Positions 33,077 to 45,800 of a stretch of 64,000 nt of DNA are shown here, one piece after another. Each line of letters begins with the position of its first letter. The first letter of the stretch is position 1. Source of the DNA: Hydractinia symbiolongicarpus (Eukaryota; Cnidaria; Hydrozoa; Anthoathecata; Hydractiniidae); NCBI RefSeq assembly GCF_029227915.1, contig NC_079876.1, positions 18,166,001 through 18,230,000 on the forward strand. Reading direction: 5' to 3'. The translations under genes were made by a program, and so were the position numbers. Under the pieces are notes generated by a model. That model searched no databases, was not told the DNA's origin, and saw only the letters and a list, made by a program, of their open reading frames with translations.

Positions 33077-34102
33077 ACCACACTAACCTATGGGGCTTAT
33101 ACTTCTGTTGCAACATCGTCTCATGCTTATTTTATTTGTGATTAAATTTTGTAGCACAAGGAGTATTTAGCTTGTGCTTAATTACTGCATAGATGTGCTT
33201 GTTAACTTTCAATTATATACAGAACATTTTCAAGAAAGTATAAACAAATATAAGTGTATGCACTGTTTCGTTGTGGAATGCTTCTTTAGAAGCTTATATA
33301 TTAATGTCTAATTAATGTTGTCAAGGTCTAGAAATTTTTTTTATTTTTTTTAAGGTAAAATGATTTTCGATTTATGAACTTTTAACAGTTATGCATGACC
33401 TCTCCATCAACTTGTACTGAAAGGGGTGTTGCAATTGACAATCTTAATATGGCATAGGAGTATGTTTTTATCTATTCACCTAACACCCCTTGTAATTCAG
33501 CATTGTAAGCATTGGCAAATGATTACCATAACAATTTTTGCACTAGGACACTGTTGCAGTTGCAACTCACATTGAAAAAAAAATTGTTGATGTATAGTTT
33601 CTGAACTAAACAAAACATTGATAAACTAACTACTTTTATTAGCAATTTAAGCTTCCACATGTCTTAATAGCAACATATTTTTAGTGTTCTCCCTTTACAT
33701 AACACCTTGTTCTCAATGAAGTCTTTTAATTTAGTGCAATGTTTCCTTTTGTATGTAAAATCCAAGTTTTCATGTTTTTAGCTACCCCCAAATTAAAAAC
33801 ATTTTTTTACTTGAGAAAAGTATATATATTTATAATAAATAAAAACTATAAAATGATATGCAATAAAAAATAAATAAATTTTAGCGTTTTCTGCAATGAT
33901 TTAATTTTAACTACAAGTGGTTACAAACTTTTTTACTGATGTAGCATAAAAAATATGTTAATTAATTTTTCGCTAAGAGTTTCTAATATTTGTGCATTGC
34001 CGTAGGAGGCAACTGAACTATGTATATACTGTAGAAAAAACTCTGATAAAATGAAATAAATAGATGTGCACTTACTAAAGTGTTCATGTTCCACCATTAT
34101 AA

Positions 34103-34335
34103 TGTGACTTTGTGGTTATGGAGTTCGCTTTGCAATCACAAGGTCAGTGGTTTGGTCCACATGGGGCATGTGGGCATGTTTAGCAACTGACTTAACCACA
34201 GCCACAGGCCAACCCATGTCATGTAAGAAAATTGGGGAGGCGATGTCAGTAATATATTCAAAACACAGGACCCACATTGATAACAGTTTTTCCAACACTG
34301 AAATGGCTATATCTTGTATAAATATATAAATATAA
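34103..34335 (+). mobile_element. tRNA-derived SINE, intact copy
   Basis: It has the same 5' tRNA-like region as 27092, with TGTGGTTATGGAGTTCGCTT and a GGTTTGGTCC B-box-like site. An unrelated body follows, ending in an AT-rich tail. It preserves the single TATA site into which the other copy's nested element inserted. Confidence 0.78.
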
Positions 34336-34690
34336 AGTAATAATAATAACTGCATTAGAATTTGCTCAAAGATCCAATAAGTATATTTGTTTTCTAAGGG
34401 CAAAAGATTTTCCAATGATACCTTCAGAAACGGTTACTCATACTCATACATTTTTCATTGTGATATATTTTTGCGCATGCGAAAAATCCTGCAGACTTCT
34501 TATGTAGATTTTACCACAGCAAAAGAATGACAATGCAAAACTATATGTTTATAGTTGACGAAAATAGAGCAATTGTGTTCGTGTGATATTGTTTGTGAAT
34601 TTTTTACCTTGCTTAATTTTTAGTTTTCCATTGGTGCAAAACCATAAATTTTGACCATATTTTTTTAAAACATTATATAGTAGCATTTCA

Positions 34691-37600
34691 ATGCAAGCTA
34701 TAAAAAGAAAAATTGGTGTATTGACATGTATAAAGAATCTACACAAAGATCTAAAACAAAGACTTCCACATTATGAAATTGAAGAAATACCCCTTCCAAA
34801 GAACTGGAAGGAGAATGGTAGGTTTTTTCTTTATATTTGTGTGCATCAGGGTAGTACATATGTGGGGCATTGCAGGGCTGAAATGCAATATTAGAATGTT
34901 TAGAGTCAATGTCTGCAAGAGTGAGGCAGTTGAGCATCTTCTGATGGAAAAAAAATCTTTTATTTTGAAATTTAAGTTGTATTACCTGAATTAAAAATAA
35001 AATCTTTATTTATAAATTTTTTTAAAGTTTATATATTTTTTAACAGCTTGTCAGTATATTCAGATGTATTTTAATTGCAGTTCCAGGATACCTTAAATCA
35101 TTCCAGAACAGTTGATTTTTAAAATTTCAAAGGATTTGCGAAAAAAAAAGCCCAGATATTTTTTTTGCAACAAATGTTTAAGTCTCTGTTATCACATTTT
35201 TAGCCTTGGTTTTTTCAACTTTAAGGATGAAAATTTTGTCAAAATATCTATATGATATGGATAAAACCATAATGACTGTGAAAGTTGCACTTAGAGCTAC
35301 ACAATGATTGCACTCTGATGACATTGGTAATTCGAAAATAGGACAATAAGACTTACTTGATAGAAATGTTTTTTTAGATCGCATTTTAAAAGTTGAAGAA
35401 CCAAAAGCGGCGATAGAAATGCCGTTATAGATCGCGTTTTAAAAGATTAAGAACGAAGAATGGCGATTGAAAAGCTTCGATAGATTGCAGTTTAAAAATT
35501 TAAGAACGGCAACAGAAAAGTTTTTTCAGATCGCATTTTAAAAGTTTAAGAACGACAAGCGGCGACAAAAAAAGCTTCGTTAGAGATCGCATTTTCAAAG
35601 TTTAAGAACGAAAAGTAGCGTTAGAAAAAAAATATGTTAAAAAGTAATGCGCTAGAATTACTTTAATAAATACGAAAGTTAAAAATTTTCTTATAATATA
35701 CACCTATTTAAAATAAAACTAGATAAAGCAGAGATGTGTTTGAAATAAAAAAAACTTTCTCTCTATTCTCATTAAAAAAACTTTCTCTTTATGCTCATTA
35801 TCACCTACCATCGCGATACATCGAGACGGATTTTTTCACGATACTAGATTCTCGATAGATCACGACAATTTATTATTATTATAAACGCGGTACATCGTGT
35901 ATCGAGGGAGTCCACACACGTTGCGCGCTTCATATGTTAAACAACCTTTTTCCAGTACTGTAGTCAGTTGAATTTTTCAAAGTTTCAAGTAGTTTGATTT
36001 CTATCCTTAACTTTTAAACATTTTACATTTTTTCCTCTGCTAGCTGGTTACTTTTCCAACAGTTTTTTCTCTGTGTATAACGCAACGCCAGATGTATCCG
36101 ATCAAGTCAACACAACACAATAGAACACGAGATGAAACACAATAGTTAACAATAAGTTGGTTTAATAAATACCACCAAGTTATTCTATAATGGAAAATTA
36201 ACAATGTGTTTATTTTTCCACTTCAGTAGCATTTATTACTCTGCTTGCCACTATAATGGAAAATTAGCAGTGAGTTTTAATACTAATGATGTGTTTATTG
36301 TAAAAATCTTCAACAGGATTGTATAAATCAAATATATGATTTAGGACATTACAAACATAAAAAGATTTATACAATGTCCCATAATTCTTTTTAGGTTTTG
36401 GAGAATGTCTTGAAAGAATTAATTCCAATGAAATTCTTTTGACTGAACCACATTATTTATCACGTTTTGTTTATGATGTCAAAAATGTCAAGTGGGTGCA
36501 ACTTATTTGGGCAGGTAAAATTAATATTCTTTTTATTAACAATTGTATATTTACAGAGACCTATCTCGGGGGAATTTTCTATTTTGCTTTGCACTAAATG
36601 CTTGTTTTTTCTCTTTTTAACCAAGCTGTTATCAGGGTGTAACCCATTGCCTATGTAGCTTTTAAACGGTTATTTTATTCTGAATTTCTTATTGAAGAAG
36701 CTAATTATATCTACTTGAAAATATGGGTGTTATAACCAAACCCATTCAAATTGCGAAGATCCTGATGAAATTATCATTTGGCATTTAACGACCCAGATTT
36801 AAGATTTATAAATTACATTATGGTTATGCTTAAGGAGGAATAAACTAGTAGTATTTTATTTTTGTCCATTGAGAAGTAAATCACAACAACAAATTTTAAA
36901 TCAACTGCTGAAATAAATTGCCTACAGTGATTGAACTCCTTTGATATGGATTTTAATTTTTCTTACCTCTTCTCATCTTATTTTAGGTGTAGATAATGTA
37001 ACAACTGCTCTCGTGCCTGGTGAAGCTCATCCATCATTTGTTTTAACTAGGTTTGGTGGACAGTTTGGTCAGCACATTTCTGAGTATGTTGTCAGCAACA
37101 TTATAAATATGGAACGCAAAGCATTTAAGTATTATGAAAACCAGAAAATCTCAAAATGGTTAGTACATAGTTTTTTCCAGTTAAAAAATATCCTGTATTG
37201 GAATATAGAATAATGCGAAGGAAGTATATTGCCAACTGATAAGCATGAAATATGTTCGACGGAATTATGAAGATAACATTTTTATATTGACATATTCAAT
37301 ATAAAGATATTATCAATATGATTCAAATGGTGGAATGTGTTGAAACTAAATAAGATACAGAACCGATTTGAAAGATTTTTTTTAAGAAAAAAAAATAAAA
37401 AAATTAGAGCTTTTTTTAACGTTAATCATCTGGATTCGCGCTTTGACAAGAAAAAAGTAGCTTAAGATGTTAACAAGCATGAAGAGCAAGTTTGTATCAA
37501 ATTCATTAGCCCCCAAAATATAGTGGTTAGCGGGGGCAATCCCTCAGCAATAATTTCCTGACACAGGAAATAATCAGAACAAAATAAATTTTTTCTTGAC

Positions 37601-39142
37601 GATTTCAGCCACCGTATTAAATCGATTGTTGTCAACGTTCTCAATGTCTATAGAAGGCAGTGCTTTAAAGTTGCGAGCATCAACCTAAAAAACTAATTAA
37701 CAATAGACAATTTATTTAACATTAGTAGGCTGTTTAGCCAGAAAGTCGGACAAGACATTTACTAGTGGATGTAAACAGCCTCGACAGTTTTTTGCTGTCG
37801 CGAAATGAAACTGTACCAGCAATTGCAACGTCAATTGCCGACGCTAATTTCCAGGGCTGAATTCGTAAAATAAAAACATTTCATACAAAAGACACAACAG
37901 CATTTGAGAAGTTTTTAGTATTAAAGTGTCCACATTTAGGTTTACTATTCTGTCTAGGAATTTTATATATAAAAGTAATTGATCTACCTAAAATACATTG
38001 TCTAAATGTAGTTTTATTGAAAATACTAATAGAGGACATCAAATTGAACACTCAACAATGTTCTCTTTCATTTTATTTTTTTATTCCTGAAGCACCATAA
38101 GAATTATCAAAGCCCATTTAGTAATTGGCTAGCTAGTTAAAAGTTGGGCTGCGGATTCCATGCTACACAATAATAACTTGTTTAAAAGTTTAATTATAGG
38201 GTTAAGTAAGTAGATTGTTAGATGTGAATTATTTTTTAATAATTATAATGTATTATAATGTTGTTTTAATACTGGCATTCATGTGTGTTTCAGCTGTGAT
38301 TTAAAAATCTGCAGAAAATCACATGTGTTTTTGACTTGTTGTGACTACTAATTGTGTTGTTTTTCTTCCAGGGAAAAACTTCATGTCGGTGAAAATCCAT
38401 ATCGTTTGCTGTCAACTTTATCAGTATGTGTTCTTGGTATTGGCGATCTTGGTGCGGCTGTGGCAAAGCAATGTAAAAGCTTTGGCATGACTGTTTATGG
38501 TATGTCAACGAAAGTTCCCGATGTTCGTAAAGTCTTTTTTGATGAATACTTTACGTTAAAAGATCTACCATTATACCTAAGCCGGTCTGATTATGTTTGC
38601 AACACGTTACCAAAGACCCCAGCTACAGATAACTTATTATCAAATAACATTTTAAAGCAATGCATGGAGAAGCAATCTGTGTTTGTAAATGTAGGTCGTG
38701 GAAATGTCATTCCTGAGAGCGAGATTGTGGAAGCACTGGAAAGAAAATGGATATCAGGAGCAATTTTAGATGTATTTAACGAGGAACCCTTGTCTGGACA
38801 AAGCAAGTTATGGAGCATGCCAAATGTTATTTTGACACCACATGTTTCTGGAATGTCACTAACGCAAGAGGTATGAGCTGCTCTTTTAATAAGTATTACT
38901 TTTTGATAGGACTGTTTCTTTATATGTACAAATATTGCTTTACTGTCAACCAGTCGAATAACTTGATTGTTTTAATAACCCCAAACTCTTCCCCTGATTC
39001 ACGTAGTGCAAGCTGTGCACATTTATTTTCTCTGTTATTTTTTCTTTTTATTTAGGTTGTTGACTTCTTTGTGGAAAATGTCAAATTATACGAAAATGGA
39101 CAACCTCTAAATCATGTCTTCAGTTGGAGTAAAGGATATTAA
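34691..39142 (+). CDS. D-isomer-specific 2-hydroxyacid dehydrogenase, GhrA/hydroxypyruvate-reductase-like
   Basis: The family reduces 2-keto acids such as glyoxylate or hydroxypyruvate with NAD(P)H. Five exons, 34691-34817, 36395-36514, 36987-37158, 38372-38870 and 39056-39142, give 1005 nt and 334 residues, a normal length. The Rossmann motif GIGDLG is at residues 162-167. The catalytic set is visible: Arg249 in VNVGRG, Glu278 in DVFNEEPL and His297 in TPHVSG. The substrate-side segment WAGVDNV and the TRFGGQFGQHISEYVVSNI block are typical of the short GhrA-like branch rather than of SERA or CtBP. Which acid it uses is not clear. An acceptor (TATATAG, ending at 34680) lies 10 nt before the ATG. 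The stop TAA overlaps an AATAAA at 39142. Intron 1 contains a ~52 bp tandem array. Confidence 0.95.
35377..35630 (+). repeat. Tandem array, ~52 bp unit, five diverged copies, in dehydrogenase intron 1
   Basis: ATCGCATTTTAAAAG-type starts occur at about 35378, 35431, 35483, 35530 and 35586. Each is followed by AAGAACGA, a GCGGCGA-like core and an AGAAAA stretch. Confidence 0.8.
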
Positions 39143-39147
39143 ATAAA
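39142..39147 (+). terminator. Poly(A) signal AATAAA of the 2-hydroxyacid dehydrogenase
   Basis: The hexamer begins within the stop codon of the dehydrogenase, implying a short 3' UTR if used. Confidence 0.45.
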
Positions 39148-39389
39148 TAGATTATAAAGCTATTTCTATGTTTTTTATAATATATTTTTATATACATATA
39201 ATAATTTCAGTAATTTAGAGTTATTAGTAAAACTGGCAATAGATAGATAGATTACATAGCAAAAATCATTGTTTTTTGTGATGTAGCCAGTCATTAATGT
39301 ATATACGTTTTTTAGCTGTTGTTTAGAACTTATCTCCATATAATAACTGAATTTTGTCTTTCGACCAAAAGCAGATCATGCTAACCATG

Positions 39390-39487
39390 CACGAAAGCTA
39401 TGAATATCAAATGCAAAGTATTTTTTGTAGACTTTGCTGTGACAAGTCAATTCCCATGCATTTTCTGCGGGCTAACCACAAGTATAT
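39390..39487 (+). repeat. Degenerate copy of the Helitron-like 3' region
   Basis: CACGAAAGCTATGAATA, then TTTGTAGACTTTGCTGTGAC and TTTTCTGCGGGCTAAC, resembles 19250-19362. The terminal CTAG is not intact. Confidence 0.45.
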
Positions 39488-39870
39488 ATAAATGTTATCA
39501 AAGAAGATCAAGCTAATGAGGATAATATTTTAAACAGTATTCAATATTCAAAGCAGTACATTATCTGTCATTTTCATTTTTGTACTACTTATGTTCAGTA
39601 CTTTTGATTTGGTTTTTTTTATTTTGTAATTTTTTTATGTATATACATTAAATTTTTTCCATGCCTCTGTCTATTTAATTAGATTGTGCAGTAAGAGACC
39701 ATTTGCGAATTTTTTAATTTTTTTTTAAAGGGCTCTTTCGCACTGTTTTGTTGATGCAAATGCAGACATTACAATTTCTTTAAGAAAATTATTTTATATA
39801 TTTTTATTTTTTAGAATAAAAAATATACTAAATACTAACATACTGATACACCTGCAAAGCTCATTTCAAA

Positions 39871-42800
39871 ATGGTAAGATGGTTTGTTTTTTCAGTCAAA
39901 TAGTACATAGTGGCAAAAATCACAAGTCTTGCCTCAACCATACATTAATTTTTCCACCCTTTTTTTTCCCTTTTAATGATATACATGAAACCTTTATTTC
40001 CAATAAATATGGAAAACTATGAGAATATGTTATATTACAATAGTATTCCTTGTTAAACTTATTGAGTAGCTACATTGTCAGGAATCGTTGCATAAGAACC
40101 ACATTAAAATTATTCAACACGTGAGACAATACATGACACTGGAACAATGTCAGTATTTTAAATTTAAAAGTTTGAAAAAACGCCCTGATATTCTGATGTC
40201 CTTGCAGCTATATTGCCTAAAGTTAGCAGGTACATCAAATGAAGTGAGTTCTTGAGATATTAACCTACTAACTGTTTTTACTTTAAACATAATTGCAGGG
40301 TTTATAAAATCCAGCAAATTGGAAAAGGTACATTCCCAATTATATATGAATTACATTTTATGGAAAAATACGTTTTGTCATTCTTAAATTAAAAAATTTC
40401 AAAATAAATCAAAAATAAATAAATAAATAAATGACTTTATAATCAGATATTTCGAAACGTTATTATCATTTATGTCTAAATAAAAAAAAAACTTTTAAAA
40501 CAATAAAAACAAGCATTAAGAAAGGATGGTTTTTCAACCTAAAAAAATGTCAAGATTATTTTTTTGACTTTTTACTATTTTTGCGAGAAAATAAATCGAT
40601 GAGGAAGTTTTATAAAAATAGAAGTAATGTATCAAATACTCCTTTTCCAAAACGTATATTTTTAAATATATTGCATTACTATATTACAACTATTTTCGAT
40701 TTCCTCAATTCTGTATAGCACTCTCTATAAAATAGTCCCTCACAAATTTTAATAACGTTAAAAGGTGTTTGATTTGTTTTCCAACAAACAGCATACACTT
40801 AACTCTTGGTAACTGAAACCTCCAAGAGACTGAAAATATAAGAGCAATTTAGGCTAATCGAGAAAATCTTGTTACCTCCCTTAGTCTTTATAATTTTTGC
40901 CAGTAATTAGTATGGACAGCAAGAATGCGTGTTAAACTACTGTTACTGACAGTTATGGTACTGACAGTTAACGCAAACAACCTCCAAAAGACTAAGGTAA
41001 AATAGCTCGACTTAACAGATGTTCAAGTTAAACGAAGCTCCTCTTAAGTCGAATTTAGTCTAAAATGAGATTATCGTTCGAGTTAAAGTGTTTTTTTTTG
41101 GGATAAGGTGCAATCTTCGCAATGAAAAAGGGATACAAGTCCTTTGTAATTTCAATTTTCCATGACAGACAACATTGCCTATCTATATTACTTCAGGAGT
41201 TGCTAGAAACTAAAAAAATAATAAAATCTGATTTTTGAGTAGAAAGTTCGAGTTATCCGAAGGATTTAGCCTCAGGGGGGTACGGAAAATTAGTTGAGTT
41301 GAGGAGATAACTGTACCAGTCACATACTTAGATTTTTTTCAAGGACATATGTCACATTTGTTCAGGCTAAGTTTAATTAAATAAATCTTTATATTTGTCT
41401 TTTTCAGGGTGAAAGAAAAGGTGTAAACAAGTATTATCCTCCAGATTATGATCCAGCTAAGGTGAGAAAGAACATTCTATTTAATAATAATACTGAAATG
41501 AATATTTACTTTAAATTTTAACGTTCTGTAACACTTTGGCACTTTCTTTAATCAGAATAAACCCAAGCTTTTAAGTTCTGTTTTAAAAATAGGATTTCAA
41601 GTATTCAATGTCCTTTATCAGTGTGGCCAGCTATAAAACCTAGAATCATCATCATCATCATCATCATCATCATTCTCGGCTTAACGTCCGTTTTCCATGC
41701 TAGCATGGGTTGGACGGGGTATATTAATGACCCTCTTCCAATCTGGTCTAGACTGTGTTAGATCTAAACTCAACTTCCTCTGTATCAAGTCTGTCCTTGT
41801 AACCTCCTGCCAAGTCTTTCTCGGTCTGCCTCTGGGCTTTGTCCCAGGAACTATCAAGTCTCTACACTTTCTTACCCAATTATCCTCCTCCATTCTTTCC
41901 AAGTGCCCCAGCCAGTTCAGTCTTCTTATCTGGATAACATCTTTAATTCTACGGAAACTTAGCCTGCTTCTTAGCTCATCTGAACTCTTTCTGTCTCTCA
42001 GACTGGCGTTACACATCCACCTAACCATTCTCATATCATTCCTTTCTAAACGGTCAAGATCTTTCTGCTTCACTGCCCATGTCTCACTACCGTACAACAT
42101 AACACTTCTTATACAGGCCTCATACAACCTACCTTTTAGAATAACTTGAAAATTGAAATTGGGATCTGTAAGGCTCAAAGTTGCAGTTGACTTGCCTTGA
42201 GGTGTTTGTATTTTTACAAAATCCAAATGGTATTTTCTCATTGAGGTACAATCAGGATTCAAAATTTTTTATAGCGCATAACAATTTTGGTCATCTGTTG
42301 CATTGTGCTATATCACAAAGTTATGTTATACTTGTGTTCAACATTTTCTGATCTTTTTATATCAAGGATTTTGATATGACATAATAAAATATGAGCCATT
42401 TTGTTTTTCCATTCTGATTTAAAGCTTGCCTCCCGTGAAAAGAAAGTTGATTTCATATAAAAAGGGCTTGTGTAGGAATCTTTATTTGATTCTAAGATAT
42501 AGATCTTGAAATTTTTGAATCAAGTTACTTCCGTGAAAACCCCTCATTTATATCAAATACATACCTCGTGCATCAACTAGCACTATTATTACTTCTAATT
42601 CAAAAATTTCAAGAACCGATCAAGATAAGAAGATTCACAAACAACTTTTCAAGCTTTTTACATATAACACCAACTTTTTTTCCGTTGTAATCTTAAATAG
42701 GGTATTCCTCATAAGCAATATTCAACTGACCAAAAATCGTCAGAATAATCATCTTAACTAAAACCGTCTCAATATTCATCTGATTGCCTTTACTAAAATT

Positions 42801-45800
42801 ATCCCTTTTAATTCTGTCAAAGATAAACTTGAAAAAAAAACTAAAAAAGAGCAACAGAAGCTTAAAAACCTTAAAATGATGCCCAGCAATATTTATATTA
42901 TATTTTATAAATATTAGCAATATTTATTACCTAACTGATACAGAAAACTGGTTAGAATGAAAAATTCACATTTGAGTGGCTCACGTCTTATTAAAACAGG
43001 ACTTTTTATGGAGCTACACTAACCGGTCTGGGAAGCTATTAAATGAAGTGGCTCACGGCTTATTAAAACAGGACTTTCTATGGAGCTTCACTAACCGGTC
43101 TGGGAAGCTATTAATAAATGGTACCGTAGAAACGTAAACAAATAAAAAACAGATTTGCATATCGTGAATGAAAATATAAAAATCGCTTCGCTAAACCATC
43201 TATTCATTTCAATTCACATAAACAATGATTTCCAATGTGTTTCACAATCTTGTATTCTAAAAGAATCAAAATCGAACGTTTTTTTTTTCCAGGTGATTTA
43301 GGGATGAACATCTTAGACAAAATAGCTTTAAAATTTTTTGTTCACATGAAAATTTATTTTTCATAATAAAGCGGATATTGACCGGATTTGACGTTGCACT
43401 GTAAAATACAATGCCAAGCACAGACCTCACAAGCTTGGTCTGTATTTTTGACCTCGGCTTGGTTTTTCACAGTACAACATATAAACCAGTCAGTATCTGT
43501 TTAATATTAACCACTCATGGTTGTTATGTATTGCCCATTGATATCTATTTTTTATTTTTTTTTTAATTTAGGGTGGATTGAACGCATACCATGGAACTCA
43601 TGCTCTTCGCGAGAGAGCAAGAAAGCTTCATGAAGGGATTCTAATCATACGGTAACCGTAATTTTTTTAAATACATGCTCGAATTTCCCTATTGAATCTT
43701 AACCAATTAATGTTTTTAGGTTTTTTTGCCGCAATTGTAAGCCCGAACGCGCTAAAGTTGTTTAATTCTTGCTATGAGATGCTTTACAGAGTTGACGGGT
43801 TTTGGTAATAGGTTTCAGAATCACATCTTGTAACGCAGTTGTTGTGCTTTCCATTAAAACAGTATTCTTTGAATAATTGTATAAAATTTTGTTTTTGTTT
43901 TTCTAGATTTGAAATGCCGTATAACATTTGGTGCAATGGTTGTGGAAAACATATTGGCATGGGTAAGTTGAAAATAAAATTCTAACTCCAATAAATGTCC
44001 CCTTCCCTATTAAATTTTAAATGCACTAGAACCCCCTTTACAGGGTCCTCGTTCCTCCTTAATAGCAGTACCAATAGGAACTAAAGGAGCTATCCTGGGT
44101 AAATAATTTCAATAATAATAATAACAATAATAATAATTATATTAGGAAATTTAAAAAGAAAAACTTAAAGAACAGACAGGGATGACTCAAATGAAAAAGA
44201 AGCTATACGCAAATTCGATGTTAGAGGCAATTAATATTCTGCGATATTTAGTTATTTTAACAAGTGGGTTCTTTTATGTGAAGTGGTGTCACCAAGTGCA
44301 TTATCTGAGATTTTGTTACACGCTTTTCTCGTCCTGATATATACCTTAGCATATCTTTGGTACAGTTGAGATTAATCGATTTGAGAATGAGAACCGGTGT
44401 AAAATAACCTCGAAGGTGCTGTTTTTTGAGTCTTTCATTCAACTGAGACACACATCTAGATTTTGCGAGTAAAGATATTTTAAATGAAACTTGAGAAAAG
44501 ACATTTTACGTCAATGATAGGATACAAGTTCATACATTCTTTTTAGTTTATATTCCACTTTTAATGCTTGCAAAATTTTCAGGATAAGCATGTTATTAGG
44601 ATATTCTCAACTTTTGGTGTAATTTTATTTCGTATATTCTTATCTCGTATATTCTTATAAAAATGCATGAAAACCTTCATAATGATCTAATGTTTCTGTG
44701 ACGGAACTGATTTTAATGTAGGTTATATGTGGTCATTTTAGCTACTTTTTCTGATATTCTTTAGTTCACTTGTAGCTATTTTTCATTCGTTGAGCTTTGT
44801 TGTCTGTTTGTTTATTTTTTTATGGGAAAAAATATGTAGTCACGCTTCACAAAGCCTTATAACTTTCTTAACATGTTCTTAACTTTTACGATTTTGAAGC
44901 CTTGTTCTTCTAAACTTGGTTCTTATTAAAAAACACGTGTAGTTAAGCTAAAGTTGCGTAGAAAGCTTGCAGGTTTTATGCAGTTGTTTATAAAAAGTTA
45001 TACGTGTACCTTAAGCTCGTGTTACACACCGATGGTGAGTTTTTAAACATCGGTGTACTGCAATAGCAACGATAACGAAAACCCAAGACGGTTCTAGTAG
45101 AGGAATCAACTGTTGAACATATTTATTTATTTACATTTATTTATTTACTTATTCATTCATTCTTTTATTATTTTGTTTAGGGGTTCGTTACAACGCTCAA
45201 AAGAGAAAGATGGGGAATTATTATACCACACCCATTTATAAATTCCGCATGAAGTGTCATTTATGTGATCAACATTTTGAAATACAAACAGACCCTAAGG
45301 TAAGTAGCCCATTTAAGACCCGATTTACACTACTCAAATAATGTTACAACTGTAAAGTGGAGCATTAATTAAGCATTATTTAGCGTCTAGAACACTGAAC
45401 CTTGTGAGAGCTGTTGAGTGTTCTTAAAGTTTACCTCTTTCTGTACCTCATATTGTTTTTATGGAAAATTATCTCTCCTTGCCTGATTTACATTTAGAAG
45501 AGAGTTATAAAGATAAATCAAACAAGGTTTAAGAATCTACTTGCATGTGAATCCGATCGCCATCTTGATTAAAAGCAACCGCGTAAAGTGGCAAACTTTA
45601 AAGGATCTATGACGTCATTACGTTGCTCATAGGCAAGATAATGGAAATTTTAATAGATGAATTAGGGAAATTTTTTGTATATTCTAGCAAAGTCAGAAAA
45701 TTTTGAATTTTGACCTTGAATTTGTTGCTTCATCTGAAATTAAGTCGCATGAAACATAACAGGAATATAGCGGCTGTAACACCCCTATCGCTCGGCCCTT

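Larger units (their letters stand above)
26888..34690. other. Repeat-rich intergenic region without a supported gene
   Basis: This is the longest gene-free stretch between the phospholipase and the dehydrogenase. It holds the two SINE copies, the two 4-bp-duplication elements, a hairpin MITE (29270-29335) and one copy of the GATA-linked repeat (32885-33076). Minus-strand frames at 29059-29298 and 30664-30951 show no recognisable domain. Confidence 0.6.

Noticed and set aside
41697-42149. A 150-residue plus-strand frame
   Set aside because: It is the antisense shadow of the LINE coding end, which reads in the minus direction with clear family motifs.
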